NCBI RefSeq assembly: GCF_900187885.1
Contig: NZ_FYEK01000003.1
Coordinates: 315,977 to 379,976 of the forward strand
DNA: 64,000 bases
From: Thermoflexus hugenholtzii JAD2
GTDB taxonomy: Bacteria > Chloroflexota > Anaerolineae > Thermoflexales > Thermoflexaceae
Direction: 5' to 3'
The notes beneath the pieces were generated by a model. That model was not told the origin of the DNA, made no database searches, and was given only the letters and a program-made list of their open reading frames with translations. Below are positions 40,587 through 48,923 of this stretch, in pieces (the first letter of the stretch is position 1; every line of letters starts with the position of its first letter). A program made the translations under genes and the position numbers.

Positions 40587-41561
40587 ATGGGCAAGTGGCA
40601 GATCCCACCGGAAGGCGGCCACATGGATCGGCCGACGGGGATTTACTTCCAGAACATGACCGGCAAGCAGGTCATGGAGCGCCTGAAGCAGAACGACCTG
40701 ATCATCATCCCGGTGGGCGCGACGGAGGCCCACGGCCCCCACGCGCCCTATGGAGAGGACGTCTTCCTGGTCACCCGGATGGCCGAACAGGTGGCCCTGC
40801 GCACCGGGTGCACGGTGAGCCAGCCGTTGTGGTTCGGCTCCCATCCGTATCACCACATGGGGATGCCGGGGACCATCGTGGTGCCGGAGGATGTGTTCGT
40901 CGGGATGCTCACGGCCATCATCGCCGGGTTCTGGAACGCCGGCTTCCGCAAGCAGATCATTCTCAACGGCCACGGCCAGGAATATGTCATCCCCATCGCC
41001 ATCCACCGCTTCGCCAAGACCTACAAGGTGCCCGCGGTCATCGTCAACGTCAACTGGTATCACGCCATCCCCGATCATTTCAAGCTGAAATCCGAAGGCG
41101 GACCCTACGAGACCCACTTCATCCACGGGGATGAGGTGGAGACCAGCTGGAGCCTGGCCCTGTTCCCTGAGTTCATCCGTATGGAGGACGCGGTGGACAC
41201 GGAGCCTTACAGCTTCCTGCCCACCGACAGCGAGCACATCGACAAGGCGGGGAACCTGTTGCGCAAGCCCATCGCCTGGTACGCCCAGGTGGGCTTGCGC
41301 CCCATCGAGGTGAAGGCCTACCAGCCGGGCGTGGTGGGCAAGGCCACCCTGGCCAGCGCCGAGAAGGCCAAACCCGGGGTGGAGCAGCTCTTGGACTACC
41401 TGGAGAAGCTGGTGCGGGACATCCTGGAGGCGTTCCCGCCGGGGAAGCTGCCCCCGCTGGAGGGGGTGACCGAGCGGGAGCGGGAGATGCTGGAGCCCTA
41501 CCTCAAGATGCCCTTCGAGCCCGGCTGGCGCAGCCTGTATGAGCTCCATTACCCGATGTGA
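40587..41561 (+). CDS. iolN: Creatininase-family hydrolase, 3-dehydro-scyllo-inosose hydrolase-like (IolN)
   Basis: This is a 324-residue creatininase-fold metal hydrolase. Metal and catalytic residues lie in PVGATEAHGPHAPYGEDVFL (E, H, D) and ILNGHGQEY, with a further VETSWSLALFPE segment. In Thermotoga a creatininase-family enzyme, IolN, opens the ring of diketo-inositol to 5-keto-L-gluconate. The adjacent IolM-like gene and downstream IolO- and UxaE-like genes make the same role likely. A GGGAGG precedes the ATG. Confidence 0.75.
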   Translation: MGKWQIPPEGGHMDRPTGIYFQNMTGKQVMERLKQNDLIIIPVGATEAHGPHAPYGEDVFLVTRMAEQVALRTGCTVSQPLWFGSHPYHHMGMPGTIVVPEDVFVGMLTAIIAGFWNAGFRKQIILNGHGQEYVIPIAIHRFAKTYKVPAVIVNVNWYHAIPDHFKLKSEGGPYETHFIHGDEVETSWSLALFPEFIRMEDAVDTEPYSFLPTDSEHIDKAGNLLRKPIAWYAQVGLRPIEVKAYQPGVVGKATLASAEKAKPGVEQLLDYLEKLVRDILEAFPPGKLPPLEGVTEREREMLEPYLKMPFEPGWRSLYELHYPM

Positions 41562-41594
41562 GCGGCAGCGTCCGGGAGGAGGCAGCGCTCTTCT

Positions 41595-43019
41595 ATGATG
41601 CTCTCCCCAGAGGCCCTTGCGGAAGGATTGCGCCTGTATGGGCTCCATCTGATCGTGGGATCCATCCGGGAGCTCCCCGACGGCGGGGCGATCTTCGCCG
41701 CCCGTCAGGGAAGCGAGCGACGGATCGGATGGATCGGGGAGACATCCCCCTTCCCCGCCCCGGATCCGCGCATGTCGATGCGCGTCCAGGAGCATCTCGT
41801 GTGGATCCACCCCTGGACGTGGGCCCATTATCGCATCCTGCGGGAGCGCCTCCCAGCCCTGTCCCCCACGCGGTGCGATCGGCCCGCCTCCTTCGGGGCG
41901 GGGGATCGCCTGGGGATGGCCACGGCGGCTCAGATCGCCGCCCTGGAGCGCTACCCGGTCTTCCCGGTGCTGGCCCAGCAGTCCCCCCGGGAGCTCGCCC
42001 GCACCGGCCGGGATTTCCGCTCGGTCCTGCTCGACGCCGCGTGGGGGGTCTTCGCCTCCGGATTCGCGGGCCCCTTCGGCGCCGATGCGGATCACCTCCA
42101 GGATGACGAACAGCTGCGCGCGGCGGCCGAGGCCGGTTACTCCCTTTACACGTTCGATCTGCGCCGGGCCCTGGCCCGGGGCCCCCGTCCGTGGGAGGCG
42201 CTTTCGCCCCTCGCCCGCTCGGTGGTCGCCGAGCTGGCGGACCGGCGGGTCGAGGCGCCACAGGGCCCGCGAACGCTGGAGGAATCGGCCCTGCGGGCCG
42301 CAGCCTGCCGCTACGAGCCGGCCCTGGAGGAGGTGGTCCGCGGGGCCGAGATCCTCCGCGATCAGGGGATCGACGCCGACCTGGAGGTGTCGGTGGACGA
42401 GACCGAGGAGGAAACCACCCCGGAGGCCCATGCCTTCATCGCCGTGTATCTGCAACGGCGCGGGGTGGCCCTCTGGAGCCTGGCCCCCCGCTTCCCGGGG
42501 GTCTTCGAGAAGGCCGTCGATTATGAGGGGGAGGTGGAACGCTTCGCGCAGGCAGCCGCCCTCCACACCGCCGTGGCCCGGACCTTCGGGGGCCACCGGC
42601 TCAGCCTGCACTCCGGCAGCGAGAAGTTCCGCATCCTCCCGGTCTTCCGAGAGGCAACCGGAGGACGTTTCCACGTGAAAACCTCGGGGACCACCTGGCT
42701 GCAGGCGGTGCGGGTGGTGGCGCGGGCCGTCCCCGCTCTCTTCGCGGAGCTCTACGCCATCGCCCGGGCGCATCTGGAGGAGAGCCGCCGGGATTACCCC
42801 ATCGCGCTGCAGCCGGAGGCGCTGCCCCCTGCCCTCCCCGACGATCCCGAAGCCGCGCTGGCCGACCGCGCCGTGCGACAGCTTTTCCACATCTCTTACG
42901 GCGTGCTGTTGCGCGAGCGAGGGCCCGCGATCCGGGCACTCCTGGAGGCCCACGAGGCGGAACACTTCACCGCCGTCCGGGAGAACCTGGAGCGCCACTT
43001 AGAGGCATTGCTAAAATAG
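41595..43019 (+). CDS. uxaE: Tagaturonate/fructuronate epimerase UxaE
   Basis: This 474-residue protein of the UxaE family has ASFGAGDRLGMATAAQIAAL, VLAQQSPRELARTGRDFRSV, AWGVFASGFAGPFGADADH, the acidic EVSVDETEEETTPEAH, LSLHSGSEKFRI and HVKTSGTTWLQAV, in the order I recall for the Thermotoga enzyme. UxaE interconverts D-tagaturonate and D-fructuronate, metal-dependently, in the cytoplasm. Tagaturonate would come from the IolO-like enzyme at 48924, and fructuronate would go to the SDR at 48085. The first of two adjacent ATGs is used. Confidence 0.82.
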   Translation: MMLSPEALAEGLRLYGLHLIVGSIRELPDGGAIFAARQGSERRIGWIGETSPFPAPDPRMSMRVQEHLVWIHPWTWAHYRILRERLPALSPTRCDRPASFGAGDRLGMATAAQIAALERYPVFPVLAQQSPRELARTGRDFRSVLLDAAWGVFASGFAGPFGADADHLQDDEQLRAAAEAGYSLYTFDLRRALARGPRPWEALSPLARSVVAELADRRVEAPQGPRTLEESALRAAACRYEPALEEVVRGAEILRDQGIDADLEVSVDETEEETTPEAHAFIAVYLQRRGVALWSLAPRFPGVFEKAVDYEGEVERFAQAAALHTAVARTFGGHRLSLHSGSEKFRILPVFREATGGRFHVKTSGTTWLQAVRVVARAVPALFAELYAIARAHLEESRRDYPIALQPEALPPALPDDPEAALADRAVRQLFHISYGVLLRERGPAIRALLEAHEAEHFTAVRENLERHLEALLK

Positions 43020-43053
43020 ATCGGGGGTGAGAGAGCCCAACGTGCTCCACCTC

Positions 43054-43164
43054 AACGATTCGTCAGTCCAACGGAGGGATAAATAAATGAGCTTCACAGG
43101 CCCGAGCCGATCGCCGTGAAAGCGCTTCCGGGATATCGACTCTGGATCCGGTATTCGGATGGCG
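43054..43164 (+). repeat. Upstream copy of a 110-base direct repeat
   Basis: This stretch repeats 43705-43816 with about ten substitutions and one indel, covering the start region and first 25 or so codons of the DUF2442-like gene. It marks a partial duplication that brackets the two small genes at 43235-43707. Confidence 0.85.
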
Positions 43165-43172
43165 GAGTCTGA
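43089..43172 (+). pseudogene. Truncated DUF2442-like gene copy
   Basis: Reading GAG-CTT from 43089 gives ELHRPEPIAVKALPGYRL, the same as residues 3-20 of the intact gene at 43735, then WIRYSDGGV and a stop. It has no start codon in frame and lacks the last three quarters of the protein. Confidence 0.75.
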
Positions 43173-43234
43173 GGAACGCAGGCGGCGCGTGCGTCCTCCC
43201 GGATAGCCCGTTTGTTAGCACGCGAGCATGACAA

Positions 43235-43474
43235 ATGAGTCCAAGATTCAAGATTCTCGGCGAGATCAGAGACATTGAGACCATCGCATCAGGCCGAGGC
43301 GTGTATATCCGACGCCATCTGGAACGCATTTACGGCCGAGGGCGATGGCGGAAAATGAAAGGCATCGCCATCGTCGAGCTTCCGGATGGCACAATCTGTG
43401 AAGCAGAAATACACTGGTATGAGGCCCATGGAATAGGCCGCCGAGATTTCAAAATCAAGAGGGTGATCCGATGA
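43235..43474 (+). CDS. Small hypothetical protein
   Basis: This 79-residue basic protein begins MSPRFKILGEIRDIETIA and contains YIRRHLERIYGRGRWRKMKG followed by VELPDGTICEAEIHWYEAHG. I recognise it as a recurrent small protein of cyanobacteria and Chloroflexota accessory regions, without known function. Its stop overlaps the start of the next gene (ATGA), suggesting a two-gene unit. GC content is clearly lower than in the flanking catabolic genes. A toxin-antitoxin-like role is possible but unproven. Confidence 0.6.
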   Translation: MSPRFKILGEIRDIETIASGRGVYIRRHLERIYGRGRWRKMKGIAIVELPDGTICEAEIHWYEAHGIGRRDFKIKRVIR

Positions 43475-43707
43475 GCGAATTTGTCATATGCATCAACAAT
43501 GAAGGGAATCCGGCCAGCCTGATTGTCGGCAAAGTGTATCGCAGGCTGCCTGATCCAGAAGCGGAGTCCCACCATATGATTCGCATCATCGATGAGGACC
43601 TATCGGAGCCCGATGGGTATCTCTACCCCGCATCCATGTTTGTGCCTGTGGAACTGCCGGAGGAAGCGAAGCGGATATTCACGGCGATAGGAAACCGTAC
43701 TGAATAA
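43471..43707 (+). CDS. Small hypothetical protein
   Basis: This 78-residue acidic protein begins MSEFVICINNEGNPASLIVG and continues KVYRRLPDPEAESHHMIRII and GYLYPASMFVPVELPEEA, a probable small beta-barrel. Partner of the preceding basic protein by overlap. Function unknown. The opposite charges of the pair would suit complex formation. The start of the gene is AT-rich for this genome. Confidence 0.6.
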   Translation: MSEFVICINNEGNPASLIVGKVYRRLPDPEAESHHMIRIIDEDLSEPDGYLYPASMFVPVELPEEAKRIFTAIGNRTE

Positions 43708-43734
43708 CGATCCGCCAGCCCAACGGAAGAATGG

Positions 43735-44037
43735 ATGAGTGAGCTTCGCAGGCCCGAGCCGATCGCCGTGAAAGCGCTTCCGGGATATCGACTCTGGATC
43801 CGATATTCAGATGGCGTAGAAGGCACGCTGGATCTCTCGGACCTGGTTGGGAAAGGCGTCTTCGCGGCATGGGAGAACGAACAGGAGTTTGAGAAAGTCC
43901 ATATCGGATCCGGCGGGGAGATCTCCTGGGGTGAGGAGATCGAGATATGCCCGGACGCGTTGTATCTGCGGATCACCGGGAAGCGGCCGGAAGATCTGTT
44001 CCCAAGGTTGCGAGAACTGGTTCAGCAGCATGCCTGA
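43735..44037 (+). CDS. DUF2442-like protein
   Basis: This 100-residue protein has the DUF2442 pattern: PIAVKALPGYRLWIRYSDG, EGTLDLSDLVGKGVFAAWE and GEEIEICPDALYLRITG. DUF2442 genes are commonly found in small accessory modules, often paired with DUF4160-type genes as putative antitoxins; no DUF4160 is visible here. A truncated copy of its 5' end lies at 43054-43172. The ATG follows GGAAGAATGG. Confidence 0.7.
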   Translation: MSELRRPEPIAVKALPGYRLWIRYSDGVEGTLDLSDLVGKGVFAAWENEQEFEKVHIGSGGEISWGEEIEICPDALYLRITGKRPEDLFPRLRELVQQHA

Positions 44038-44151
44038 GAGCTGCGGGAACGCGCTGTGCAACACCAGCTGCTCTATCGCCTGCCTCCTCTCGAATGAGCA
44101 TCCCCTGGAAGATCGATCCACCTCGATCCTTAGTGGAGAAGGATAGCCGCT

Positions 44152-45162
44152 ATGCGTCCGCGCATCGCCATCGTGAACTCCAGCAGCTTCGGCCGCTACT
44201 TCCCGGAGCACCTGGAGCGCCTATCCACCCTGGGGGAGGTCCGGCGGCTGGACTTCCCCCCGCACATCGATGGCTGGGCCCTGGCTGAGGCGCTCCGCGG
44301 CTTCCCGATCCTCATCGTGAGCGTCACCCCGCGGTTCGGCCCGGAGTTCTTCGCCCATAAGGACGAAACCTGGTTGATCGCCCGTCACGGCATCGGCGTC
44401 GACAACATCCACCTCCCCTCCGCCACCGCCCACGGGGTCCTGGTCACCCGGGTGACGCCCTGGATGGAACGGGAGGCGGTGGCGGAGCTCACCGTCGGGC
44501 TGCTGCTCGCCCTGCTCCGCCGCATCCCCGAGGCTGCCGCCGCGGTCCGGGCGGGCCGTTGGACGGAGCGGGCGGCCTTCGTCGGATGGGAGCTCCGGGG
44601 CAAAACCGTAGGGCTCATCGGCTTCGGGAACATCGGAAGCCGGGTGGGGGAGATCCTGGCCCAGGGCTTCCGCGCCCGGGTGCTGGCCTATGACCCGAAC
44701 GTGCCGCCGGAGGCGATCCGGGCGGCGGGGGCTGAGCCGGCGGACCTGGAGACCCTCCTTCGGGAGGCCGACATCCTCTCCCTCCACGCCGCCCTCACGG
44801 AGGAGAACATCCGTATGCTCTCCGGCGAGGCCTTCGCGAAGATGAAGCCGGGCGTGATCCTGGTGAACACGGCCCGGGGGGAGCTGATCGATGAGGCCGC
44901 CCTGATCGCCGCCCTGGAGGAAGGACGGGTGGCTGGCGCGGCGCTGGATGTGATGACGGAGGAGCCCATTCCCGCAGACCATCCCTTGCTGCGCTTTCCC
45001 AACGTGCTCATCGTCCCCCACATCGCCGCGTATACCCGTGAGACCCTGCGGCGGATGGGGGAGAAAGTGATCTCCGATGTGGAACGGGTGCTGCGCGGGG
45101 AGATCCCGGAGGAAGTGGTGAACCCCGAGGTCCTTCCCCATGCCCGGGCCTGGCGACGATGA
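44152..45162 (+). CDS. D-isomer-specific 2-hydroxyacid dehydrogenase
   Basis: This 336-residue protein has the two-domain fold of phosphoglycerate and 2-ketogluconate reductases: RHGIGVDNIHLPSATAHG, TVGLIGFGNIGSRVGEILAQ (NAD binding), VNTARGELIDEAALIAAL (catalytic R), EEPIPADHPL (E) and VPHIAAYTRETL (H). In this operon it could reduce a keto-sugar acid such as 2-ketogluconate, feeding the kinase and 6-phosphogluconate dehydrogenase that follow. It is separated from uxaE by the small-gene islet. Confidence 0.88.
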   Translation: MRPRIAIVNSSSFGRYFPEHLERLSTLGEVRRLDFPPHIDGWALAEALRGFPILIVSVTPRFGPEFFAHKDETWLIARHGIGVDNIHLPSATAHGVLVTRVTPWMEREAVAELTVGLLLALLRRIPEAAAAVRAGRWTERAAFVGWELRGKTVGLIGFGNIGSRVGEILAQGFRARVLAYDPNVPPEAIRAAGAEPADLETLLREADILSLHAALTEENIRMLSGEAFAKMKPGVILVNTARGELIDEAALIAALEEGRVAGAALDVMTEEPIPADHPLLRFPNVLIVPHIAAYTRETLRRMGEKVISDVERVLRGEIPEEVVNPEVLPHARAWRR

Positions 45163-45174
45163 TCGGAGCGGGCG

Positions 45175-46689
45175 ATGTGGATCCTCGCCGTGGACATCGG
45201 CACTACGCACGTGAAAGCGGGCTGCCTGGACCCCGAGGGCCGGCTCCGGCGCCGGGCGGTGCGGGCGCTTCCGCTGCTGCGGGATGAGACCGGCCGAGCG
45301 GAGCACGACCCGGAGGCCCTGTGGGATGCCTTCGTGGCCGCAACCCGGGAGGCGCTGGGGGAAGAGGCCCCGGCGGTGCGCGGGCTGATCCTCTCGGCCT
45401 ATCAGCTGGGCCTGCTGCCGGTGGACGCGCGGGGACGACCGCTGATGGGCCTGATGACGCTGCTCGACACCCGGCCCCGGGAGACTTTCCCGGGCTTGCT
45501 CGCCCGCATCGATGGGACCATCCTTTATGCCCGCACCGGCTGCCCGCCCCTCTTCCATTACCCCCTGGCCAAGCTGGCGTGGCTCCGGGCTCGTCGCCCG
45601 GAGATCTTCCGGGCGGCCCGCTGGTTCCTGGGGGCGAAGGAATACCTGCTGCTGCGGCTGCTGGGGAAGCCCTTCACTGAGCCCTCCCTGGCCACGGCCA
45701 CCCAGCTGATGGACCTGCGCACCCTGCGCTGGGACCCGGAGCTGCTGGCGGCGGTGGAGCTGTCCGCGGATCGCCTGCCGGAGGTGGTAGCCCCGGAGGC
45801 CCGCCTGGGCCCGCTGCGGCCGGAGGCGGCGGCCGCCCTGGGCCTCCCGCCGGAGGTGGAAGTGATCGCCGGGGTCTACGACGGGGGGGCGATGGGCCTC
45901 GGGCTGGGCGCCCTGGCGCCGGGCGTGGGCGTGATGAACCTGGGCACCACGGCGATGATCCGCATGATCGCGGCGCAGCCGGTTCTGGACCACAGCCCCC
46001 GCATGCGGCTGCAGACCTATGCGCTGCTCCCGGGACGGTGGTTTCCCGGCGGGGCCCTCAACAACGCCGGGATCGTCCGTCAGTGGCTTCAGGAGGCGGT
46101 GCTGCGGGTGGTCGACGCGGAGGCGGAAGCCCTAGCCGAGGCGACCGCGGGGCCCACGGGGATTCTGTTCTTCCCCTTTCTCGCCGGGGAGCGGGAGCCC
46201 GGGATCGGCCCTATGGCCTCCGGGGTGATCTTCGGCCTACGTGTCCACCACGGGCAGGGCCACTTGATCCGGGCAGCGATGGAGGGGGTGGCCTTCGCCC
46301 TGCGCCGCCTCCTGGAGGCGCTGCGGGAGAACGGACTGCAACCTGTTCGGCTGCGCGCAGGGGGCGGCGGCACCCGCTCCCCGCTCTGGATGCGGATCCT
46401 CGCCTCTGTCTTCGAGATGCCCATCGAAGTCCCCGAGATCCCGGAGCCCAGCCTCCTCGGGAGCGCGATGTTGGCCTGGAAAGCCCTGGGGATCCTCCCG
46501 GACCTCTCTGCCCTCCCCCCTGGAGTGCCGGTTCGGGTGTATTCACCGGTGGAGGACTGGATCCCCGTTTACGCAGAGCAGTTCGCCCGCTTCCAGGCCG
46601 TGCTGGCGAATCTGGAGGCCGCGTTCCAGCATGGAGGGAGTTCCGAAGCCCACCACCTCACGATGGGAGGCGCGCATGAACCGTTGTGA
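45175..46689 (+). CDS. FGGY-family carbohydrate kinase
   Basis: This 504-residue sugar kinase has WILAVDIGTTHVKAGCLDPEG (phosphate loop), VEVIAGVYDGGAMGLGLGAL and MNLGTTAMIRM (ATP site), PTGILFFPFLAGERE and a C-terminal LRAGGGGTRSPLWMRILASVF. The family includes gluconokinase, xylulokinase and glycerol kinase. The overlap of its end with a gnd gene favours gluconate as substrate, giving 6-phosphogluconate; this is inferred from context. Confidence 0.88.
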   Translation: MWILAVDIGTTHVKAGCLDPEGRLRRRAVRALPLLRDETGRAEHDPEALWDAFVAATREALGEEAPAVRGLILSAYQLGLLPVDARGRPLMGLMTLLDTRPRETFPGLLARIDGTILYARTGCPPLFHYPLAKLAWLRARRPEIFRAARWFLGAKEYLLLRLLGKPFTEPSLATATQLMDLRTLRWDPELLAAVELSADRLPEVVAPEARLGPLRPEAAAALGLPPEVEVIAGVYDGGAMGLGLGALAPGVGVMNLGTTAMIRMIAAQPVLDHSPRMRLQTYALLPGRWFPGGALNNAGIVRQWLQEAVLRVVDAEAEALAEATAGPTGILFFPFLAGEREPGIGPMASGVIFGLRVHHGQGHLIRAAMEGVAFALRRLLEALRENGLQPVRLRAGGGGTRSPLWMRILASVFEMPIEVPEIPEPSLLGSAMLAWKALGILPDLSALPPGVPVRVYSPVEDWIPVYAEQFARFQAVLANLEAAFQHGGSSEAHHLTMGGAHEPL

Positions 46690-48088
46690 GATCGGAATCA
46701 TCGGCTTGGCGGTGATGGGGCAGAACCTGGCCCTGAACTTCGCCCGCCACGGCATCTCCGTGTGCGTCTACAACCGGACCCGGGAGCGCACCGAGGCGTT
46801 CATGCGGGAGCGGGTGCGGGGCGAGCCCATCACCCCGGCGGATTCGCTGGAGGAGCTGGCCCGGTGTCTCACCCGTCCTCGCCGCATCCTCCTGATGGTC
46901 CAGGCCGGGCTGGCGGTGGATCAGGTGATCGAAGCCCTGCTTCCCTTCCTGGAGCCCGGAGACCTGGTGATGGACGGGGGGAATTCCCATTACGCGGACA
47001 CCGAGCGGCGGATGGAGGCCCTGGCCGCCCGCGGGATCCGGTTCCTGGGGGTGGGGATCAGCGGGGGGGAGAAAGGGGCGCTCCTCGGCCCCTCGATCAT
47101 GCCCGGGGGGACGCCGGAGGCGTATGCGCTGGCGGAAGAGTTCCTCCTGCGCATCGCCGCGCAAAGCGAGGAGGGTCCGTGTTGCGCCTATATGGGCCGG
47201 GGCGGCGCCGGCCATTTCGTGAAGATGGTGCACAACGCCATCGAATACGCCTTCATGCAGGGCATCGCCGAGGCCTATGATTTCATGAAAAACGCGCTGG
47301 GGATGCCGGCCGACGCCATCGCCGAGACCTTCGCGCGCTGGAACGAGGGGACGCTGAACGCGTATCTGGTGGAGCTGGCCGCGCGGGTGCTCCGATACCG
47401 GGATCCCGAGACGGGGGAGCCCCTGGTGGAGCGGATCCTGGATCAGGCGGAGCAGAAGGGAACTGGCCGCTGGGCCGCCCAGGCCGCCCTGGAGCTGGGC
47501 GTCCCCACACCCACGCTGACGGCGGCGGTCATCGCCCGCACCCTCTCCCACTTCAAGGCCGACCGGGAGCGGATCGCGGCCGGCTTCCCGTGGCCCGACC
47601 GCCGGTCGGAGGCGGCGGATCCGTCGGCCGTCACGGATCTGGAGGCCGCGCTGAACCTAACGGTGCTGAGCGCCTTCTCTCAGGGCCTGTGGCTGCTGCA
47701 CGAAGCCTCCCGGGCCTACCGTTACGGGACGGATCGAACCGAGGTGCTGCGGGTGTGGCGGGCCGGCTGCATCATCCGCGCCCGCTGGCTGATCTTCCTG
47801 CGGGAGATCCTCCGTGAGGACCCCGAGGATCCTCACCTCCTGTTCCACCCACGGTTCCGCCAGGAGCTCCAGGGACGGCTCCCCGCCGCCGGCCGGGTCC
47901 TGGCCCGGGCCTTCGAGGCCGGGATCCCCATGCCGGCCCTGCGCACAGCGGTGGATTACGTGCTGTCCATGCGGCGGGCGCGGCTCCCGGCCAACCTGAT
48001 CCAGGCCCAGCGGGACGCCTTCGGCGCCCACACCTACCAGCGGATCGATCGCCCGGGGACCTTCCATACGGAGTGGGAGGAGGGATGA
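46676..48088 (+). CDS. gnd: 6-phosphogluconate dehydrogenase, decarboxylating
   Basis: This 470-residue enzyme has EIGIIGLAVMGQNLALNFARHG (dinucleotide binding), VMDGGNSHYADTERR, FLGVGISGGEKGALLGPSIMPGG, GRGGAGHFVKMVHNAIEYAFMQ with the catalytic lysine, and DQAEQKGTGRWAAQAALELG. It converts 6-phosphogluconate to ribulose 5-phosphate and CO2. The ATG at 46676 follows GGGAGG, overlapping the kinase end by 14 bases. Its stop overlaps the next start. The pairing suggests a shunt from sugar acids into the pentose phosphate pathway. Confidence 0.95.
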   Translation: MNRCEIGIIGLAVMGQNLALNFARHGISVCVYNRTRERTEAFMRERVRGEPITPADSLEELARCLTRPRRILLMVQAGLAVDQVIEALLPFLEPGDLVMDGGNSHYADTERRMEALAARGIRFLGVGISGGEKGALLGPSIMPGGTPEAYALAEEFLLRIAAQSEEGPCCAYMGRGGAGHFVKMVHNAIEYAFMQGIAEAYDFMKNALGMPADAIAETFARWNEGTLNAYLVELAARVLRYRDPETGEPLVERILDQAEQKGTGRWAAQAALELGVPTPTLTAAVIARTLSHFKADRERIAAGFPWPDRRSEAADPSAVTDLEAALNLTVLSAFSQGLWLLHEASRAYRYGTDRTEVLRVWRAGCIIRARWLIFLREILREDPEDPHLLFHPRFRQELQGRLPAAGRVLARAFEAGIPMPALRTAVDYVLSMRRARLPANLIQAQRDAFGAHTYQRIDRPGTFHTEWEEG

Positions 48089-48918
48089 GCTTCCTGGAGG
48101 ACCTGTTCTCGCTGAAGGGGAAGGTGGCCCTGCTCACCGGGGGAGCGGGGATGCTGGCGGGGGCCATCGGCCGGGGCCTGGCCCGGGCCGGCGCCCGGGT
48201 AGTGTTCACGGACTACCGTCCTCCGGCGGAACGCCTGGAGGCCCGGCTGCAGGCCCTGCGGGCGGAAGGACTGGAGGTCTATGGTGAGCAGATGGATGTC
48301 CTGAAACGGGAGGAAATCGAGGCAGCGGCGGAACGAGTGCGGCGGGAGATCGGTCCGGTGACCATCCTGGTGAACCTGGCGGGGGGCAATCTCCCGGAAG
48401 CCACGGTGGGGCCGGAGCGCTCGTTCTTCGATCTGCCTCTGGAGGCCCTGGAGAAGGTGGTGGCCCTGAACCTCTTCGGCGGGGCCATCCTCCCCAGCCA
48501 GATCTTCGCCCGGCAGATGGTCGAGGCCGGCGAGGGGGTGATCCTGAACGTCTCCTCTATGGCGGCCTTCCGCCCCCTGAGCCGGGTGGTGGGCTACGCG
48601 GCCGCCAAGGCGGCGGTGAACAACTTCACCCGATGGCTGGCCGTGCATCTGGCCCGGGAGTATTCCCCCCGGATCCGGGTCAACGCCATCGCCCCGGGGT
48701 TCTTCCTGACCGAGCAGAACCGTTTCCTGTTGCTCGACGAGCAGGGGAACCTGACCCCTCGGGGGCGAGCGATCCTCGCCCGCACGCCCATGGGGCGGTT
48801 CGGAGACCCGGAGGATCTGGTGGGCACGGTGATCTGGCTCGCCTCCCCCGCCAGCGCCTTCGTCACCGGCATCGTGGTCCCGGTGGACGGCGGGTTCGAC
48901 GCGGATTCGGGGGTGTAG
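48085..48918 (+). CDS. SDR oxidoreductase, D-mannonate oxidoreductase (fructuronate reductase)-like
   Basis: This 277-residue SDR has KVALLTGGAGMLAGAIGRGL, LVNLAGGNLPEATV, NVSSMAAFRPLSRVVGYAAAKAAV (S, Y, K) and RVNAIAPGFFLTEQNRFLL. The GFFLTEQNRFLL stretch and the NLAGGN motif are characteristic of SDR-type D-mannonate oxidoreductases, which reduce fructuronate. UxaE in the same operon would supply fructuronate. A 5-ketogluconate reductase role, feeding the kinase and Gnd, is the main alternative. Confidence 0.8.
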   Translation: MSFLEDLFSLKGKVALLTGGAGMLAGAIGRGLARAGARVVFTDYRPPAERLEARLQALRAEGLEVYGEQMDVLKREEIEAAAERVRREIGPVTILVNLAGGNLPEATVGPERSFFDLPLEALEKVVALNLFGGAILPSQIFARQMVEAGEGVILNVSSMAAFRPLSRVVGYAAAKAAVNNFTRWLAVHLAREYSPRIRVNAIAPGFFLTEQNRFLLLDEQGNLTPRGRAILARTPMGRFGDPEDLVGTVIWLASPASAFVTGIVVPVDGGFDADSGV

Positions 48919-48923
48919 CGCGG

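Noticed and set aside
40452-42998. 848-codon open frame on the minus strand, opposite the iolN and uxaE genes
   Set aside because: Shadow of conserved plus-strand genes; the translation is compositionally abnormal and shows no domain.
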